Assembly (NCBI GenBank): GCA_028751875.1
Contig: CM054141.1
Span: 74,753,261 to 74,817,260, forward strand
Direction of reading: 5' to 3'
DNA length: 64,000 nt
Origin: Rapana venosa
Taxonomy: Eukaryota; Mollusca; Gastropoda; Neogastropoda; Muricidae
Position numbers and translations under genes: made by a program. Numbering within the stretch: the stretch's first letter is position 1; each line of letters begins with the position of its first letter. A model generated the notes under the pieces. That model was not told the DNA's origin and searched no databases. It worked only from the letters and a program-made list of their open reading frames with translations. Positions 45,681 through 57,879 of the stretch are shown piece by piece.

Positions 45681-48089
45681 CATAATAACAAATTGTTAAA
45701 TTCAATAATCGTTTATTTTTCTTCTAATCCTAGGCAAGAGCAGTATCTGGCACAACAAACTGGGCTCCTCTTTCCTTTCAGACCCGGGAGAATTCCCCCC
45801 CGTGCACGGGCCAAAGCAGGCTGCTGTTCAGCCACTTACCACAGGGCTACTGCTTCTTTTCCCTCATTTCTTTTTCTTCCCTGCTCCTTGGGCTTTAGAG
45901 CCCCAGGTTCCCCTACCAAAGGTTCAATTTTCTGTATGCTACCGTTTCTGCCCACCATGAAGGTAACGCAACATTCCGACCTTCAGGATGCATGCTGGTT
46001 AGGTTTTCTGCTTCTGTTACCACCCCACTGAAACACCGACATGAACTTACAGAATCTTTTAATAACGTGCCATATTTGATTTTCATTTGATTTTTCCCCC
46101 CGCAATGTGGTATAATTTATATACCATGAAAGAGAAAAAATAAGGCACGGGCAGGTCCCCTGCACTTAGAAAGTTGACCTGGAAGACTGTAAAAAAAAAA
46201 ATCCCCCACCCTTGAATTAACCAGACCACCCGCTGGAGATGTGGAACCCACAACGTCATCAGGATTTTCACAAGGAACGGAAGACCTGAGGAAGTGGAGG
46301 GTCCTGAAACACCCAGCCCAGCGTAGACAGAGTCCGTCCCCAGCTGCGTTCTGCTGACTGACTGACTGACCGACGACTGACTGCCTGAACTGAGTGACAG
46401 ACCAACTACTCTCCCTCTCAAGTATTCTTCCCCTTTTTTTTTTATCGTGGGGGGGAATTTTTTTTGGTATTTTTTATAACTTTAATCAGCAAAGTCCTGT
46501 CCAATATTCCAATGGACCAAATATGAGCTTTAAAAAAAAAAATGTACAGGTAAGTAATTCTTACCAGAAACTGAAAAAAATGTTTCCGCTGAAGCAAATC
46601 CGGGGCAGACTGGTCAGAGTGACATGCATGGGTAAGAGTGGAATGAAGCCAACTGATAAACCTGAAAGACTAAGGACAGCAGAACAGAAACAGTGGGTGG
46701 CACACAGTCCCCCCCCCCCCATTTGAAGAAAACGACTCTACTTACCCCTACCCAACCCCCCTAAACCCAAACCCTAATAAACCCCCCCCCTATAAATAAA
46801 ACAAACAAACAAATCAACAGCAACAAAGACACAGAACAGCAACATGAACTCCTTTGTCCCTGCTGACCTCCTCATCCCTGGTCGTTCCTGCACATCCCTG
46901 GAACCATTCTGCTCTCTCTGCTCTGTTCAAGCTTCCTGTCCTGGACCCCAGAGCGGTACCGCAACTCTCCATGTCCCACCCACCTAGTCACCATCCTCCT
47001 TATCCTCCTACCACACTCCTTCCTAGGGCCCCACACAGGGGAACCAACAAGCAACGTCCCCTGCTCTCAGAGTGCCAGGCAGCTTGAAATTCAGAACGAC
47101 AGACATGTCCCCTCCAAGGCTTGCCCCTGATTTCCCCGCCCCTGTGGATTTGGCTTGGTCCGCCTGCAACAACACAAAATCATGGGTCACCCCATGTTCT
47201 TTCATTCAGCACCTACGCCTTTGTAAAACGAAAGGAGGACAAAATCAAAGTTGCTTTTCACACACAAAGTCAACACACACACACCACAACACACACAACA
47301 CTATAATTACACTAACCTTTTAACAACGTTTAACACTAATCACACAACTGAATGGGCGGCAGGAGAATACAACACGCAGGTAAATGACACAACCCACAAG
47401 GATAAAAGCTCTCAACTCAGGACAGCAAGAATAACAGGCGTCCCTAAAGCCACATTCCAACATCCCGTGATGAATGTTCCAAACACGGCACCATGGTGGC
47501 AGAGGTTTTCATTTCCTTTTTGTGTTGGTTTTTTTAACCCACTCTGTCCATCTGTTTTCTTAAACCTAGCATGAATGGGCCTAACTACTGTATTCCCAAA
47601 AGGAAATAACCAAGGGCCTTTAACCATGCCCGCAGAGATGTTTTTTTTCTGGTGTGCATTTTGCAACATGGGGCCTCAGTTTTACAGTCCTATTCCAAAG
47701 GAGCTTTTGGGGGCATGGAGTCAAGTAACTGATGTTAACATCCAGGAAAAATATTTACCAACCCCTTGAGCTGAGTGAGCCGGGGCAACTCAGGATACTC
47801 TGGGCATGGAACCCGGCCTTTCCCACTGTGGCCCTTGCAATGCTCCTGAACCCACGATGCTACACCCTGGGTTCCCCCCCCATCAAATTTAAAAAAATCC
47901 ATTCCATATAGAATATTGCTGGTTTTAATGATGATAATTCTCAACGTTTTTGTTTTTTTCTAGTCCCTAATGTCAAAACATTCCAATCTAGCCACAGCAC
48001 TTGAAAAATAAATTAAATACAAAAATAATTTTTAAAAAAGTCGTAAATAATTAAAATAGGCCAATCACTACCACCCCATCTCGGCCCCC

Positions 48090-48195
48090 ATCCTCCCCCC
48101 CCCCCCCCTACCCTCCCCCTCCCCCCCCCTCCCCTTACCCCACCCTCCCCCCCTCTCCCTCCCCCCCCCCCCCCCCAAAAAAAAAAAAAAAAAAG
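48090..48195. repeat. C-rich tract ending in A-run
   Basis: CTCCCCCCCCCCCCCCTACC-type sequence to 48176, then A18. Low complexity. Confidence 0.9.
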
Positions 48196-48599
48196 TGTAA
48201 CAACCCCAAACCAAACCAAACCGCACTTACCACAACCAAAGACAAAGCTGATCATGACGCAGACTGAAGCAATACTAGGCAAGATCACAGAACCCAATGA
48301 AGTCCAATTAACCACAAACATCACAACATGAATTTAGGGATTGCAGTTTATCTCCTTTGAAAACCCTCAGGAGGACCTTCACAGTTTACCCCCCCAAACA
48401 CCATGTGGGGGAAAAAAATTGAGGACAAAAGCAAGGGGAATTTCCAGACACAGATACAAGAGCTCTCAGAACACTCCTCTGCCATTTGGGTTTGAGCATT
48501 TGCGTTTTTGTACAGCCACCTTCTCTGGTCCCCATAATCACCAAACACAAGACACAAGACACTTCTCACCACACCAATAAGGGGGAACGGGAAACAAGA

Positions 48600-49010
48600 A
48601 AAGCCGGTGGTTAGAGTCCTCATGTCTTCGTCATCTGCTAAACCCGGGTTCCCGTTCCGAATCTCCTTCAAGAGGATTTTTTGTTTTCCTCTAGGAGTAA
48701 CATTGGTGCCAGACTCCCTCTCTCCCTCCCCGCCTACCCCCTCAAAAGTCCTTCCGATGAGAACCTAAAAAACGAGGTCCCGGTGGTGCGAATGCTGCAC
48801 GGCACGTAGAAAATCTTACGGCACACTTTAAAAAAAGTTCCCTAGAGTTATGCTTTTTTCCGGAAGAAGTAGTCACTGTTGCTGTGGGGAATGGATGGAA
48901 ACAAAAACTTTACAAAAATTGGAATTGCATACCAACATGTGGGGACTGGATGTAAAAACTCATGGAGTGGCTTATTCCATCTTTATCATTATTTTCAAAA
49001 TAAAAAGCAG
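48600..49010 (+). mobile_element. SINE family 1, full-length but indel-rich copy
   Basis: The head reads GCCGGTGGTTAGAGTCCTCA with a CCCGGGTTCCCGTTCCGAAT box B region. The body has TTTTGTTTTCCTCTAGGAGT, CCTTCCGATGAGAACCTAAA, GAAGAAGTAGTCACTGTTGC and GGGGACTGGATGTAAAAACT, then a TTATTTTCAAAATAAAAAG end. It is about 65 bases longer than the 22178 copy through scattered insertions. Confidence 0.8.
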
Positions 49011-49446
49011 AAAATAAATAAACAAATAAACACTGATAACTGTTTCAAAACAAACAAAAGGGACAAAAATCCAGAAAACAAGGGAAACAACATGAATCCT
49101 TTCAAAACTACAGCTCTTAAGGTTTAAATGGAGCTCTCGAACCCAGGGTAAATATTTATCATATCAACTCTCTCAGAGGAAAAACGCCTATCATGAAATG
49201 CCTACCAGCATACCACCCAACTTTTCCTCCTTTCTCCCTTCTCCCTTCCTCCTTTTTCCACTCCTTGCCCAAGGGATCTGCACTCTCCTCTGCAAACAAC
49301 AAAAACACACAAGTGGTCCTTACACAAAACAACACACAGTTGTCCTTACACAAACCACAGCAACCATTTCAACTGCAAACAACATTCTGGAAATGCAACC
49401 CACAAAAAACCCACCCCCCAAAACTAAAAACATAGTTGGCACAGAT

Positions 49447-50938
49447 TTAACCCTTTAGTCCCCGATCCGGCCGCAGCCGACAGTAACGGAGGCTGCCGCT
49501 AGATCCAATACGACCGCAGCCGACAGTTGGTGCTGCCCACCGTGGGCAGTACTTTTCCATCACACACAGACCTCGTGGTTTTCACACTATGTGTCTGAAA
49601 ATTGGTGGGGCGATGCAGGGAGGGTGTCAGACGGTGCCAGTGATAAATTTGAGACCACTAACATGCGTGTAGTGGGGAGGGAAGGAGAAATAACAATCAG
49701 CGACCGGAACGCTTTTCAATGGTGCAGCGTGGCGAAAAAAATCGCGTTTTCTTTAGTAGCACACGATTCATCTGATTAGCGAGACGATAAATTGAATGTT
49801 ATTGTCTTGGAAGTAGAAACATTTGAACGAGAATTGTTAAGTGAGTCCGATATTAAACGCTTATGAGAGAGAGGAGGAAGGAAATGCTGCAGTTAGGGAG
49901 AAGGTGAGCCTGAAAATAATGGTGCTACAGGGCACATTCCTGACCTGTGCACACACACGACTGTGGAGAAATTTGACCTCCCGCCAGTCCGCGCATAGAC
50001 GCCTGGAAAACGATGCCTTTTGACTGTTCTCTCATTATTACCACACTTTTGCTTTGAAACTGCAATGCAGAAACGAACAGATATGCCGATAATGAAAATA
50101 GCAAGAAGGAAAAGAAAATAGGTCTCCTGTTGCCAAGGTCGACAGGTGAGAGCAATGGGTACACCCCCCCCCCCCCCCCCCCCCACCCACACACACACAT
50201 CCATAATTTGTGCTTTTTGTGATGTGAGTGACCCTGTGCCACCACTACGACTACTTTAGAGACTACAACATTAAAATTTTGTAGGGTTACAGAAGTTCTG
50301 TGTTGTTTCGAATTTGTCACACCTGTGCTGTGACACTGGTGACAGTGTGACAGTCATGTACAAATAATACACTTCTGTACACACTTAACAAACATGTGGT
50401 AGCACACGCAGATATGAAGTACAGTATAAAGTTCACATGTTGATTGATTATGACTTGTTTTCAAAAGAAAAAATAGTCAAACAAAACTTCTGTCTCCTCA
50501 AGACATACCATAAAACAACAGGTGCTATGGGGACATTGTGTGACACATCCTTGAAGTACTATTGCACATAACCATTGGTAAACACATCAGCTGGGTATCA
50601 CTTCCTTATTCGACACTAATATGCTTGAACTACTGTGAAATCCATGCAGGACTTGCTGTTTTATCATATATACCATATTTTTACCTGTGATTGGTGACAA
50701 ATAAGGTGACAATGACAAGACATCTGGTGACCTGAGACATAAACTTGCGCCTAAATGCAAGTACAAAGACATACCTAGCTTGTGACAACATTTCAGCTTG
50801 ATAACTTGTCATGCACACACACAATTGTCTTAGGAGTAAAGTAAGTCAGATGGAGGTAGAAAACCTTCAAAGAATTCAAAATCTACAGGCAGTTTAGCTC
50901 CATAGAATCCAACAACAAGAGGGTTAAAGGCTTTTTCC
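49447..50938. mobile_element. Possible piggyBac-type non-autonomous element
   Basis: Left end TTAACCCTTTAGTCCCCGAT (49450); right side ...ACAACAAGAGGGTTAA (to about 50934). TTAA target sites and CCCT...AGGG ends are the piggyBac signature, and TTAACCCTTTCAGTGCGG occurs again at 23676. The interior has a GCAGCCGACAGT direct repeat near 49482 and 49513 but no transposase frame. The terminal match is only a few bases, so the extent is a guess. Confidence 0.25.
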
Positions 50939-50994
50939 ACTGGAATATTGTTCAGACTGTTCATTTATTTTTTATGCTTCCCTGTGACCCTGGA

Positions 50995-51060
50995 ATAAAA
51001 GTGCTTTGATGTGTAGCTTTACAAGATTCAGCACTATATCAATTCCATTCATTATCATTA
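50995..51060 (+). mobile_element. LINE 3' tail fragment
   Basis: GCTTTACAAGATTCAGCACT, ATATCAATTCCATTCATTAT, CATTATCATT is the plus-oriented form of the tail at 39340 and 52860. Confidence 0.65.
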
Positions 51061-51109
51061 TCATTCAGACTGATCGAGCAGATGGGGAAGAGTGGCCTAG
51101 AAGCTGTTG

Positions 51110-51432
51110 TCTACAAGTTGGATAGAAGAGATCGTGATTGCCATACCCATAGCAAAAAATGATGAGGTGGCATGATTCCATTTTTGGGGTAAACAACTGC
51201 ATGAATGCAAAAAACGCCTGGCCCCGTGTGTACTTTATTCAATGCAGAATGCAGGAAATATCATTTCTTGTGGTAAAAGATAGTATAAATATATTTAATG
51301 GGTTTTTTGTGTGTAGTGACGATTGAAAGTTGTAAAAAACTACTTCCCTTGACAGGACAAATGATGTACCGGGTGACCTCAGGGTGATCAGGTTAAAAGT
51401 GCTGTTCTGTAATGAGCGCATCCTCCTTTATG
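51110..51432. repeat. Dispersed segment shared with 42264-42645
   Basis: GAAGAGATCGTGATTGCCAT ... AAAAAATGATGAGGTGGCAT ... GTGATCAGGTTAAAAGTGCT ... GCGCATCCTCCTTTA. The following 51467-51535 also resembles 49315-49440 (GGTCCTTACACA, ACAACATTCTGGAA). Bases 51536-52857 hold a G17 run (51581) and no recognised gene. Confidence 0.8.
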
Positions 51433-52857
51433 AGGCCTTGTCATTCCCTGTTTTTTGGGTCCTTACACACCACAGCAAAAATTTTATGCACAACATTCTG
51501 GAATGAACCCCCATAACATAACAAAATGCCTAATTGTTCCCTAAATGTGCTGTGTGCGTGCATGTGTGTAAGAGAGATGAGGGGGGGGGGGGGGGGTATT
51601 CTCATATTTTTTTAATGGATTTTCCTTTGAATTGTTTTGTCTCCATGATGTGTTTCCTGGCGTGGTTAATTTTTAAAAAAAATTTACCTATAAAAAATAG
51701 GGCGGAAGAGAGGAATGGGGTGGTGGGGGGGAGACTGGAAAGAGGTAAATGGGAAGGGAGTGTTGGTATTTTTCATCATGTGAGATGTGAACGTGCAGTG
51801 TAAACACACCTAAACAATGCAGTATAATTATGCTGAATTATCCATGGGAAAAAATAAAAATGTGTTCACTCACACACCAACCATCCTCAGTATACAAAAC
51901 ATAACTTCAGAGAGGTTGTGCTGTTTTTCTAAGTTCTATAGAAATTGGCTATGTTCACTCTGCCACTCACAACTGTACAGCGGGCTAATGAGTGAAAAAT
52001 CATCATGCGTTAGAAAAGGCGTTGATGCTTTTAATTCCGCACGCTCGTGTCCATGAGAAAGAAGGGAGGCTGTGGTTTATCCATCAACACAGTGGCCTTG
52101 ACTCAGCACACACGCACAGCTGTGTTTCAGGGTGAAACGGCCAGGTAGGATTTCTAGGAGGAAAAAGAAAGGGGAACGCCTTGCATTCCACTTTTTTCTG
52201 ACCACCCGCACGATGATGTGGTGCAAGGACATGCGACATTTTTTTCGTGGGAGGGTTCGTAGCAAGCGTGACTGGGGCGGTATGAACACTTTGGGCTGGC
52301 AAGTAAAAATTCAGTGGGTTGGGCGTTTTGTCCCCATTTTTTGCTGTCCGCAAGTAGCTGTGGTGGCGGTTTGTGGCGTTTTTCCCGAACAAATGTGCTC
52401 GACGCATGACACAGTGATGAACAAGCAGTAGAAGTGTCCCATGGGATCTGTCCAATATGGCAAGTGACACCAAACCTGCAAAGGGCAGCTTGAAGATTAT
52501 TCTGCACCCATGCTACTTTGGGATGTGCTGGGCTGACTTGTTAGGCAACTTGGACGGCCAGCACAACGCATTTTCATTCTAGGACAGACAACAACAGTTG
52601 GTCTGTCTGAGCATTTGAAGATGTAGAAGAAATCTGTACTGTGTGTACTTTCAGGAGAGAGAATGTTTGGGAAAAATGCAAAAAAAGTGAATATAAAAGA
52701 TAAATGACACTGTCAGTCTGTGTGTTCTTTACCACGTATGCACACATGGGGAAGGACTATGCAAGTGTGAATGTGGACCGTGTATGCACTTCATCTATAA
52801 ACTACAACATCAAATCCTCCATCCCTACCTCTTTCCTTGGGTAAAAAGGGGGCTTTA

Positions 52858-53222
52858 TAATAATAATAGTAATAATAATATATGGAATTTATATAGCGCT
52901 GAATCTTGTTAAAACAAACAAAACCGAAGCGCTTTTGCTCTCAAATCATTTACACGCATGCATCCATCTTTCACTTCAAACCCCGCAACATACTTTTTTC
53001 AGATATTTCCAATCGCCTATGTACACACAAACCACAAACACACACACACACAACACACGTTTACACTCACACAACACTTAGGGGTGATGTGGGAGATGAA
53101 GGTGGCTGTTGAAAATTGGGACAGATATGAGGGGAAAGTGACAGGTAGGAAAAAAGTGTGTTTAGAGGCTGGATTTGAAGGTATCAAGTGAAGGCTTTTG
53201 GCGAAGTGAAAGAGGGAGGTCA
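52858..53222 (-). mobile_element. 5'-truncated copy of the CR1/jockey-type LINE
   Basis: On the minus strand the last codons read DLPLSLRQKPSLDTFKSSL, matching the end of the 39315 element (DLPLSLRQKPTYDAFKSSL). The 3' UTR has a (GT)n tract in the same place and ends GATTCAGCGCTATATAAATT plus CCATATATTATTATTACTATT. Two copies with the same end define this terminus as the source of the solo (AAT)n-GGAATTTATATAGCGCTGAA fragments in the window. Confidence 0.8.
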
Positions 53223-53298
53223 GAGGGAGCTTTCTCCATAATGATCATTTCCAGCAGCTAGGATATAAACTCTGGCAATATAATATCATCCTTTTCCA

Positions 53299-53299
<1 letters not shown>

Positions 53300-53374
<75 letters not shown>

Positions 53375-53493
53375 TATTAACCGCTGTTCAGATCACACAC
53401 ACATATCTATCTATAAATCTACCTTTCTATCTATAAATCTACCCCCCCCCCCCTCTCTCTCTCTCTCTCTACTATCTAGCTACCCTCTTATAA

Positions 53494-53527
<34 letters not shown>

Positions 53528-53575
53528 CATATATTATGTATGTATGTATGTATACATGTATGTGTGTGTGTGTGG
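53300..53575. repeat. (TATC)n, (TA)n, (CT)n and (TATG)n microsatellite cluster
   Basis: ATCTATCTATCTATCTATCT to 53336, TA repeats to 53367, CT repeats at 53450-53470, TA at 53498-53524 and GTATGTATGTATG at 53538-53551. Bases 53576-54000 are A/T-rich and unassigned. Confidence 0.93.
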
Positions 53576-54018
53576 ACCTGAACGTGGATCTGTAACTTTG
53601 AGAGAGAGAGAAAAGAAGAGAGAGAAGAGAGGGGATTAGGATTCTGATGGATTCGGATATTTATTCATGTTTAGGCCACCGCCCTTCATGAAGGGGTTGG
53701 TTTGAAGAAAAGAAGTACAATAACAATCGATAAAAGAACATAACAAAAAAACAATGCATCAGTAACAATTAACAACATGTTGAACAGCAATCCATATCTT
53801 ATGACGCTGCAGTACAGTATCTCGAAAAGCTTATATGCTTTATGCAGAAAAAGAGAAAAAAATCCAAAAATCAGTATGCCTTGTAGATGCCATCAGCAAA
53901 CTTAGCTTGAACATACATGGTTGTTGATAATATTTCAATGGGATAAACCGCTGTCTAAGTCTATTTATGGCAGGGGCAACATAAAACAAAATGTACTTCA
54001 TCGTCGTTTGCAAGAGGA

Positions 54019-54150
54019 CAGAGAGAGAGAGAGAGAGAGAGATGGAGAGAGAAGAGAGAAGAGAGGAGAGAAGAGAAGAGGATGGATGTGGAGTTAGAGA
54101 GAGTGAGAGAGAGAGAGAGAGGAGAGAGACGGAGAGAGAGAGAGAGATTA
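54019..54150. repeat. (GA)n purine tract
   Basis: GAGAGAGAGAGAGAGAGAGA with GGAGAGAAGAG interruptions. Confidence 0.93.
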
Positions 54151-54316
54151 AAAAAAGAGAACTTGAGAAAGTAGAATGCAACATGCTGTTAGTGTACATC
54201 ATTTTGAGCCAAAATAGATTTATAACTATAACTGATGTTTGTTGTGTTGTTGTTTCAAATAAGTCTACTTGACTTAAAAGTTAAATGGCAATAAAATATT
54301 CTGAATCTGAATCACA

Positions 54317-54379
54317 CATATATATATAGAGATAGATAGATAGATATAGATATAGATATATGTATATATATATATATGA

Positions 54380-54408
<29 letters not shown>
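54317..54408. repeat. (TAGA)n/(TA)n/(GT)n microsatellite
   Basis: GATAGATAGATAGATATAGA, then TA, then GT repeats. Bases 54409-54770 are unassigned A/T-rich sequence. Confidence 0.93.
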
Positions 54409-54410
<2 letters not shown>

Positions 54411-54774
54411 ATTGTGTTATTTGTAGACAGAACATTGCATGTGTATAAATCAAATGATTTGAATGGCAAGCGTTTTGATCTGTTTGCTTAATAAAGATTT
54501 GGCGCTAATAAAATTCCATACATTTTTATATTAACACAATATGAAGATACATATAATGATACATTTACACTTTCTTTACAGGATGCAGGAAAATCACACA
54601 TATCTTATCTAGCACTCAAAACTCACTACCACAGACACATGCCCATGCTGGCATGCTCAAAGTCATATTGGATGTATACATGCTAAAATTACTGTTAACT
54701 AACAAGCAGTGGTAGTGGTACATTCTGAACAATTATTCATTTAACATTCATTTAAATTTGACAATTCTTTTTGA

Positions 54775-54895
54775 ATATGGGGAATGGATGACAAAATTTA
54801 CAAAACTGCGTACACACAGGGACTGGATGTAAAAAGCCACCGAGTGCTTATTCCTTGTCCTCGAAATAAAGGTCCGATAAAATTAAAGAAGTGAT
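54775..54895 (+). mobile_element. SINE family 1, 3' fragment
   Basis: GGGGAATGGATGACAAAATT, ACAGGGACTGGATGTAAAAA and GTCCTCGAAATAAAGG match the 3' third of the reference copy. Confidence 0.85.
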
Positions 54896-54961
54896 AAAAT
54901 AAAAATTATTATTGACAACTATGGATTATTTTTCACCAATAGAAGTTGTTATATTTTTTTA

Positions 54962-55042
54962 TTTATTTATTTTATTCTTTCATATCGAGGATAATGGAAT
55001 ACTGCACTGATGTGCTTTTTACATTTCCAGTCCCTGTGTGTT
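54962..55042 (-). mobile_element. SINE family 1, 3' fragment, inverted
   Basis: TTTCATATCGAGGATAATGG, then ATGTGCTTTTTACATTTCCA and GTCCCTGTGTG, reverse to the same 3' end as the copy 70 bases to the left, so the two lie tail to tail. Bases 55043-55435 are unassigned. Confidence 0.85.
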
Positions 55043-55439
55043 GTTGTGAGTGTGTATGTGTATGTTGTGAATGGTGTTTGAGTGTGTTGTGAGATGAGAG
55101 CTATTTCACTTAATTACTTACAAGCATAACATCTGAGCTACTTTTACACTGTTCACTGGTCATGCTATAAATTATTATGGTATGTTTATATTAGATTGGT
55201 TTGTTTGTTTCAAGTAAAAACAAAAAGTTTAGATCTATCCAGTTAAAAAAAAAACAATAGCAAAAGTTTCATACTATTTCTTCATAATGTTGGATACCTC
55301 ATTTACTGATAAATAATAATCTCCAAAAGAATTTTGCAGATGACAGAGATGCGAGTAGGAATGCTGTGTTAAAGTGTAGGCAATTACCAGACATTGTGTT
55401 TGAAACAAAAAGGTTAGAAGAAAAGAGGAGGGTTAACAT

Positions 55440-56312
55440 ATGATGGCTATCAGGACTACAACGACAGCTTTGACCACATCCCTCCCTCCCTCACTCCCTC
55501 TAGAAAGTGTAACAGATGCTGGCTATCAGGACTACAGGCTTGGACACCATCCTCCCTCCCTCCCTCTAGTCAAGGGTAAACAGATGCTGGCATCAGGGAC
55601 TACAACAGCTTTGACACCATCCCTCCCTATAGGTCAAAGGGTAAACAGATGCTGGCCTATCTAGGGACTACAGCTTTTGGACACCAATCCCTCCATCCCT
55701 CCCTCCCTTAGTCAAGGGTAAACAGATGCTGGCTATCAGGACTACAGCTTTGGACACCATCCTCCCTCCCTCCCCTCCTCTAGTCAAGGGTAAAACAGAT
55801 GCTGGTATCTGGGACTACAGCTTTGACACCATCCCTCCATCTAGTCAAGGGTAACAGATGCTGGCTATCAGGACTACTACGACAGCTTTGACCCCTTCCC
55901 TCCATCCCTCCCTCTAGTCATGGCGTAAAAGATGCTGGCTATGCGGATAAACGACAGCTTTGACACCATCCCCTCCCTGCCCCCCTCTAGTCAAGGGTAA
56001 AAAAGATGCTGGCCTATCAGACTACTTCGACAGCGTTGTCACCATCCCTCCTCTTTTCAAGGGTAAACAGGATGTGGCCTATCAGGACTAACAACGACAG
56101 CTTTGTCACATCCCTCCCTCCCTCCCTCTAGTCAAGGGTAAACAGTGCTGGCTCATCAGGACTACAACCCCTCCATCCCTCCCGCTAGTCAGGGTAAACA
56201 GATGCTGGCTATCAGGACTACAACACCTCCATCCCTCCTCTAGTCAAGGGTAAACAGATGATGGCTATCAGGACTACAGCCTTAGAAAACCACCCCTCCC
56301 TCCCTCCCTCTA
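55440..56312. repeat. 65-70-bp minisatellite
   Basis: About 13 noisy copies of AACAGATGCTGGCTATCAGG, ACTACAACGACAGCTTTGAC, ACCATCCCTCCCTCCCTCTA, GTCAAGGGTA. The variable (CCCT)n part changes length from unit to unit. The first part reads DAGYQDYNDSFDTIPP in one frame, an exon-like text, but no host gene containing it was recognised. Bases 56313-56695 are unassigned. Confidence 0.9.
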
Positions 56313-56699
56313 TCGGAATGCAGCTGCATTAAGTAGGCCAAAAAAATTTCACATACGCAAAATCTCACCAGGTGGTAGGGGCTGATGACTTGAAAAACAT
56401 GTTGTCATTTGCCTGCATTAGTTTCCTTGATACAAATGTTTAATTTCAATACTACAAAGTTCAGTGTCAATTTTTAAATGTATAATTTGCTTAATCAAAT
56501 ACACTAACCTAATCAATTTTGACTATGGGTAAAAAGCTAATGAATGTATTAATTGTTCAGATTACAGTCTTTCTCCATTTCTCCTTCTCATACACTACAC
56601 AGCAATGCACCATACTAGACTGACAAAAACTCTTGCATTTCAATCTCTCTCTCATGTGCATGCACACTCGCACAAACACAACACACCAAACACCTTTGG

Positions 56700-56915
56700 A
56701 TGGAGGACTATTAAATCCGAGGTCTCCAATGTGTGTTCACGCAGATATCTTTTCACACATGTTAATACCATTCCACTTTTCAGAAGAGTAGAGGCCATTT
56801 TATGCTGGCGGGAATGGGTGACAAAATTGACAAAACTGCATACACATGAGAATGTATGTTAAAAAAAGGACACAAGTACTTATTCCATTATCCTTGAAAT
56901 AAAAGATATTATATA
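56700..56915 (+). mobile_element. SINE family 1, 5'-truncated copy
   Basis: TGGAGGACTATTAAATCCGA, CACGCAGATATCTTTTCACA, AGAAGAGTAGAGGCCATTTT, GCGGGAATGGGTGACAAAAT, TTATTCCATTATCCTTGAAA. Bases 56916-57380 are A-rich with AACCAAACC-type low complexity and no gene. Confidence 0.85.
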
Positions 56916-57384
56916 TTTTTTTAAAAATTACTGAAGGAATGTTGCCTTCCAAAAGGGCAGCTTCAATCAGTATCATGCCCAATGCTGTCAGAAATCCTTG
57001 TGAATGGCTGGTTGTTGCTGAAACAAAGCACCAAACAAAAATAAAAACAAACAGCATATTGAAATGAACAAACCCAAACTGCCTCCCCTAAAAACAAATT
57101 CTTTTTAATTGGAATCTCCAAAATGGCAAAAACAAGAGAAAAAACCACCATGACCTAAAACAAAAAAATCAAGCCAAGAAATCTGTTATAACTGTAAAGT
57201 ACAACATGACAAAGCACATAACAAAACATACACTTCTTAGATCTGCACTCGAATCACAACCAAACCAAAAACAACAACACCCCACCCCTCCCAAACCAAA
57301 CCAAACAAAAAACCAAACCCACCCAAACTAAACAAAAGGCCCAAACCCCCCTCCGTTTAGAATTTAGAAATTAAAAATTAAATA

Positions 57385-57690
57385 ACAGCGCCATGGCGCA
57401 GTGGTTAGCGCCCTTGGGTTACGGACTGGAAGGTCGGGGGTTCGAATTCCCATAAAGAGTCATAGGGTTTTTTCGGACTCTCCGGCCGGGCTCCTACCCA
57501 GAGTGAGTGTGCTGTGGGCTCAGTGGGAAGCGAAGACTGGGACCACACAGTCAAGCTTCATCCACTTAACGGTATGCGAATTGAGAGTGTTGCTCAAATT
57601 TACCTGGTTGGACCAACACTGCAGGGTGTCTGTATCTCTCGGGCCGGTTGACGGCGGGATTATTATGATAGTAACTAAGTTAGCGTTGGT
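57385..57690 (+). mobile_element. tRNA-headed SINE of a separate family
   Basis: The head has a good box A (ATGGCGCAGTGGTTAGCGCC, 57393) and box B (GGGGGTTCGAATTCCCATAA, 57434). The tRNA-like part is followed by a unique body (CTCTCCGGCCGGGCTCCTAC; TTGAGAGTGTTGCTCAAATT; TGGTTGGACCAACACTGCAG). It could be taken for a tRNA gene, but the acceptor stem does not pair and the unrelated body argues for a SINE. It is the only copy in the window. Confidence 0.65.
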
Positions 57691-57879
57691 ATAGAGTACA
57701 ACCCTGCCAAGTAGTCTCTATAGCATATGCACTTCCACAGCTGCATCATTAAGTCAAGCTCATTGTCATTGATCATCATGCATTAAAAAACATTTGCCTC
57801 TGATTCGGTGTAGGTACCGGTTTTTCTGGTTCATGGTGTCCTCAGATTCGGTTTTGCCCTACACCTTCTGTGCCTGTGG

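Noticed and set aside
42713..47669. Many frames of 60-215 codons between 42.7 and 47.7 kb
   Set aside because: They overlap on both strands, lack conserved motifs, and lie in homopolymer-rich sequence; none could be tied to a protein family.
50995..51432. An internally deleted copy of the 39315 LINE (tail plus 5' segment)
   Set aside because: The tail at 50995 is oriented opposite to what the adjoining 51110-51432 segment would require.
52084..52507. Minus-strand frames of about 120-130 codons
   Set aside because: Two overlapping frames without recognisable motifs or splice signals; probably chance.
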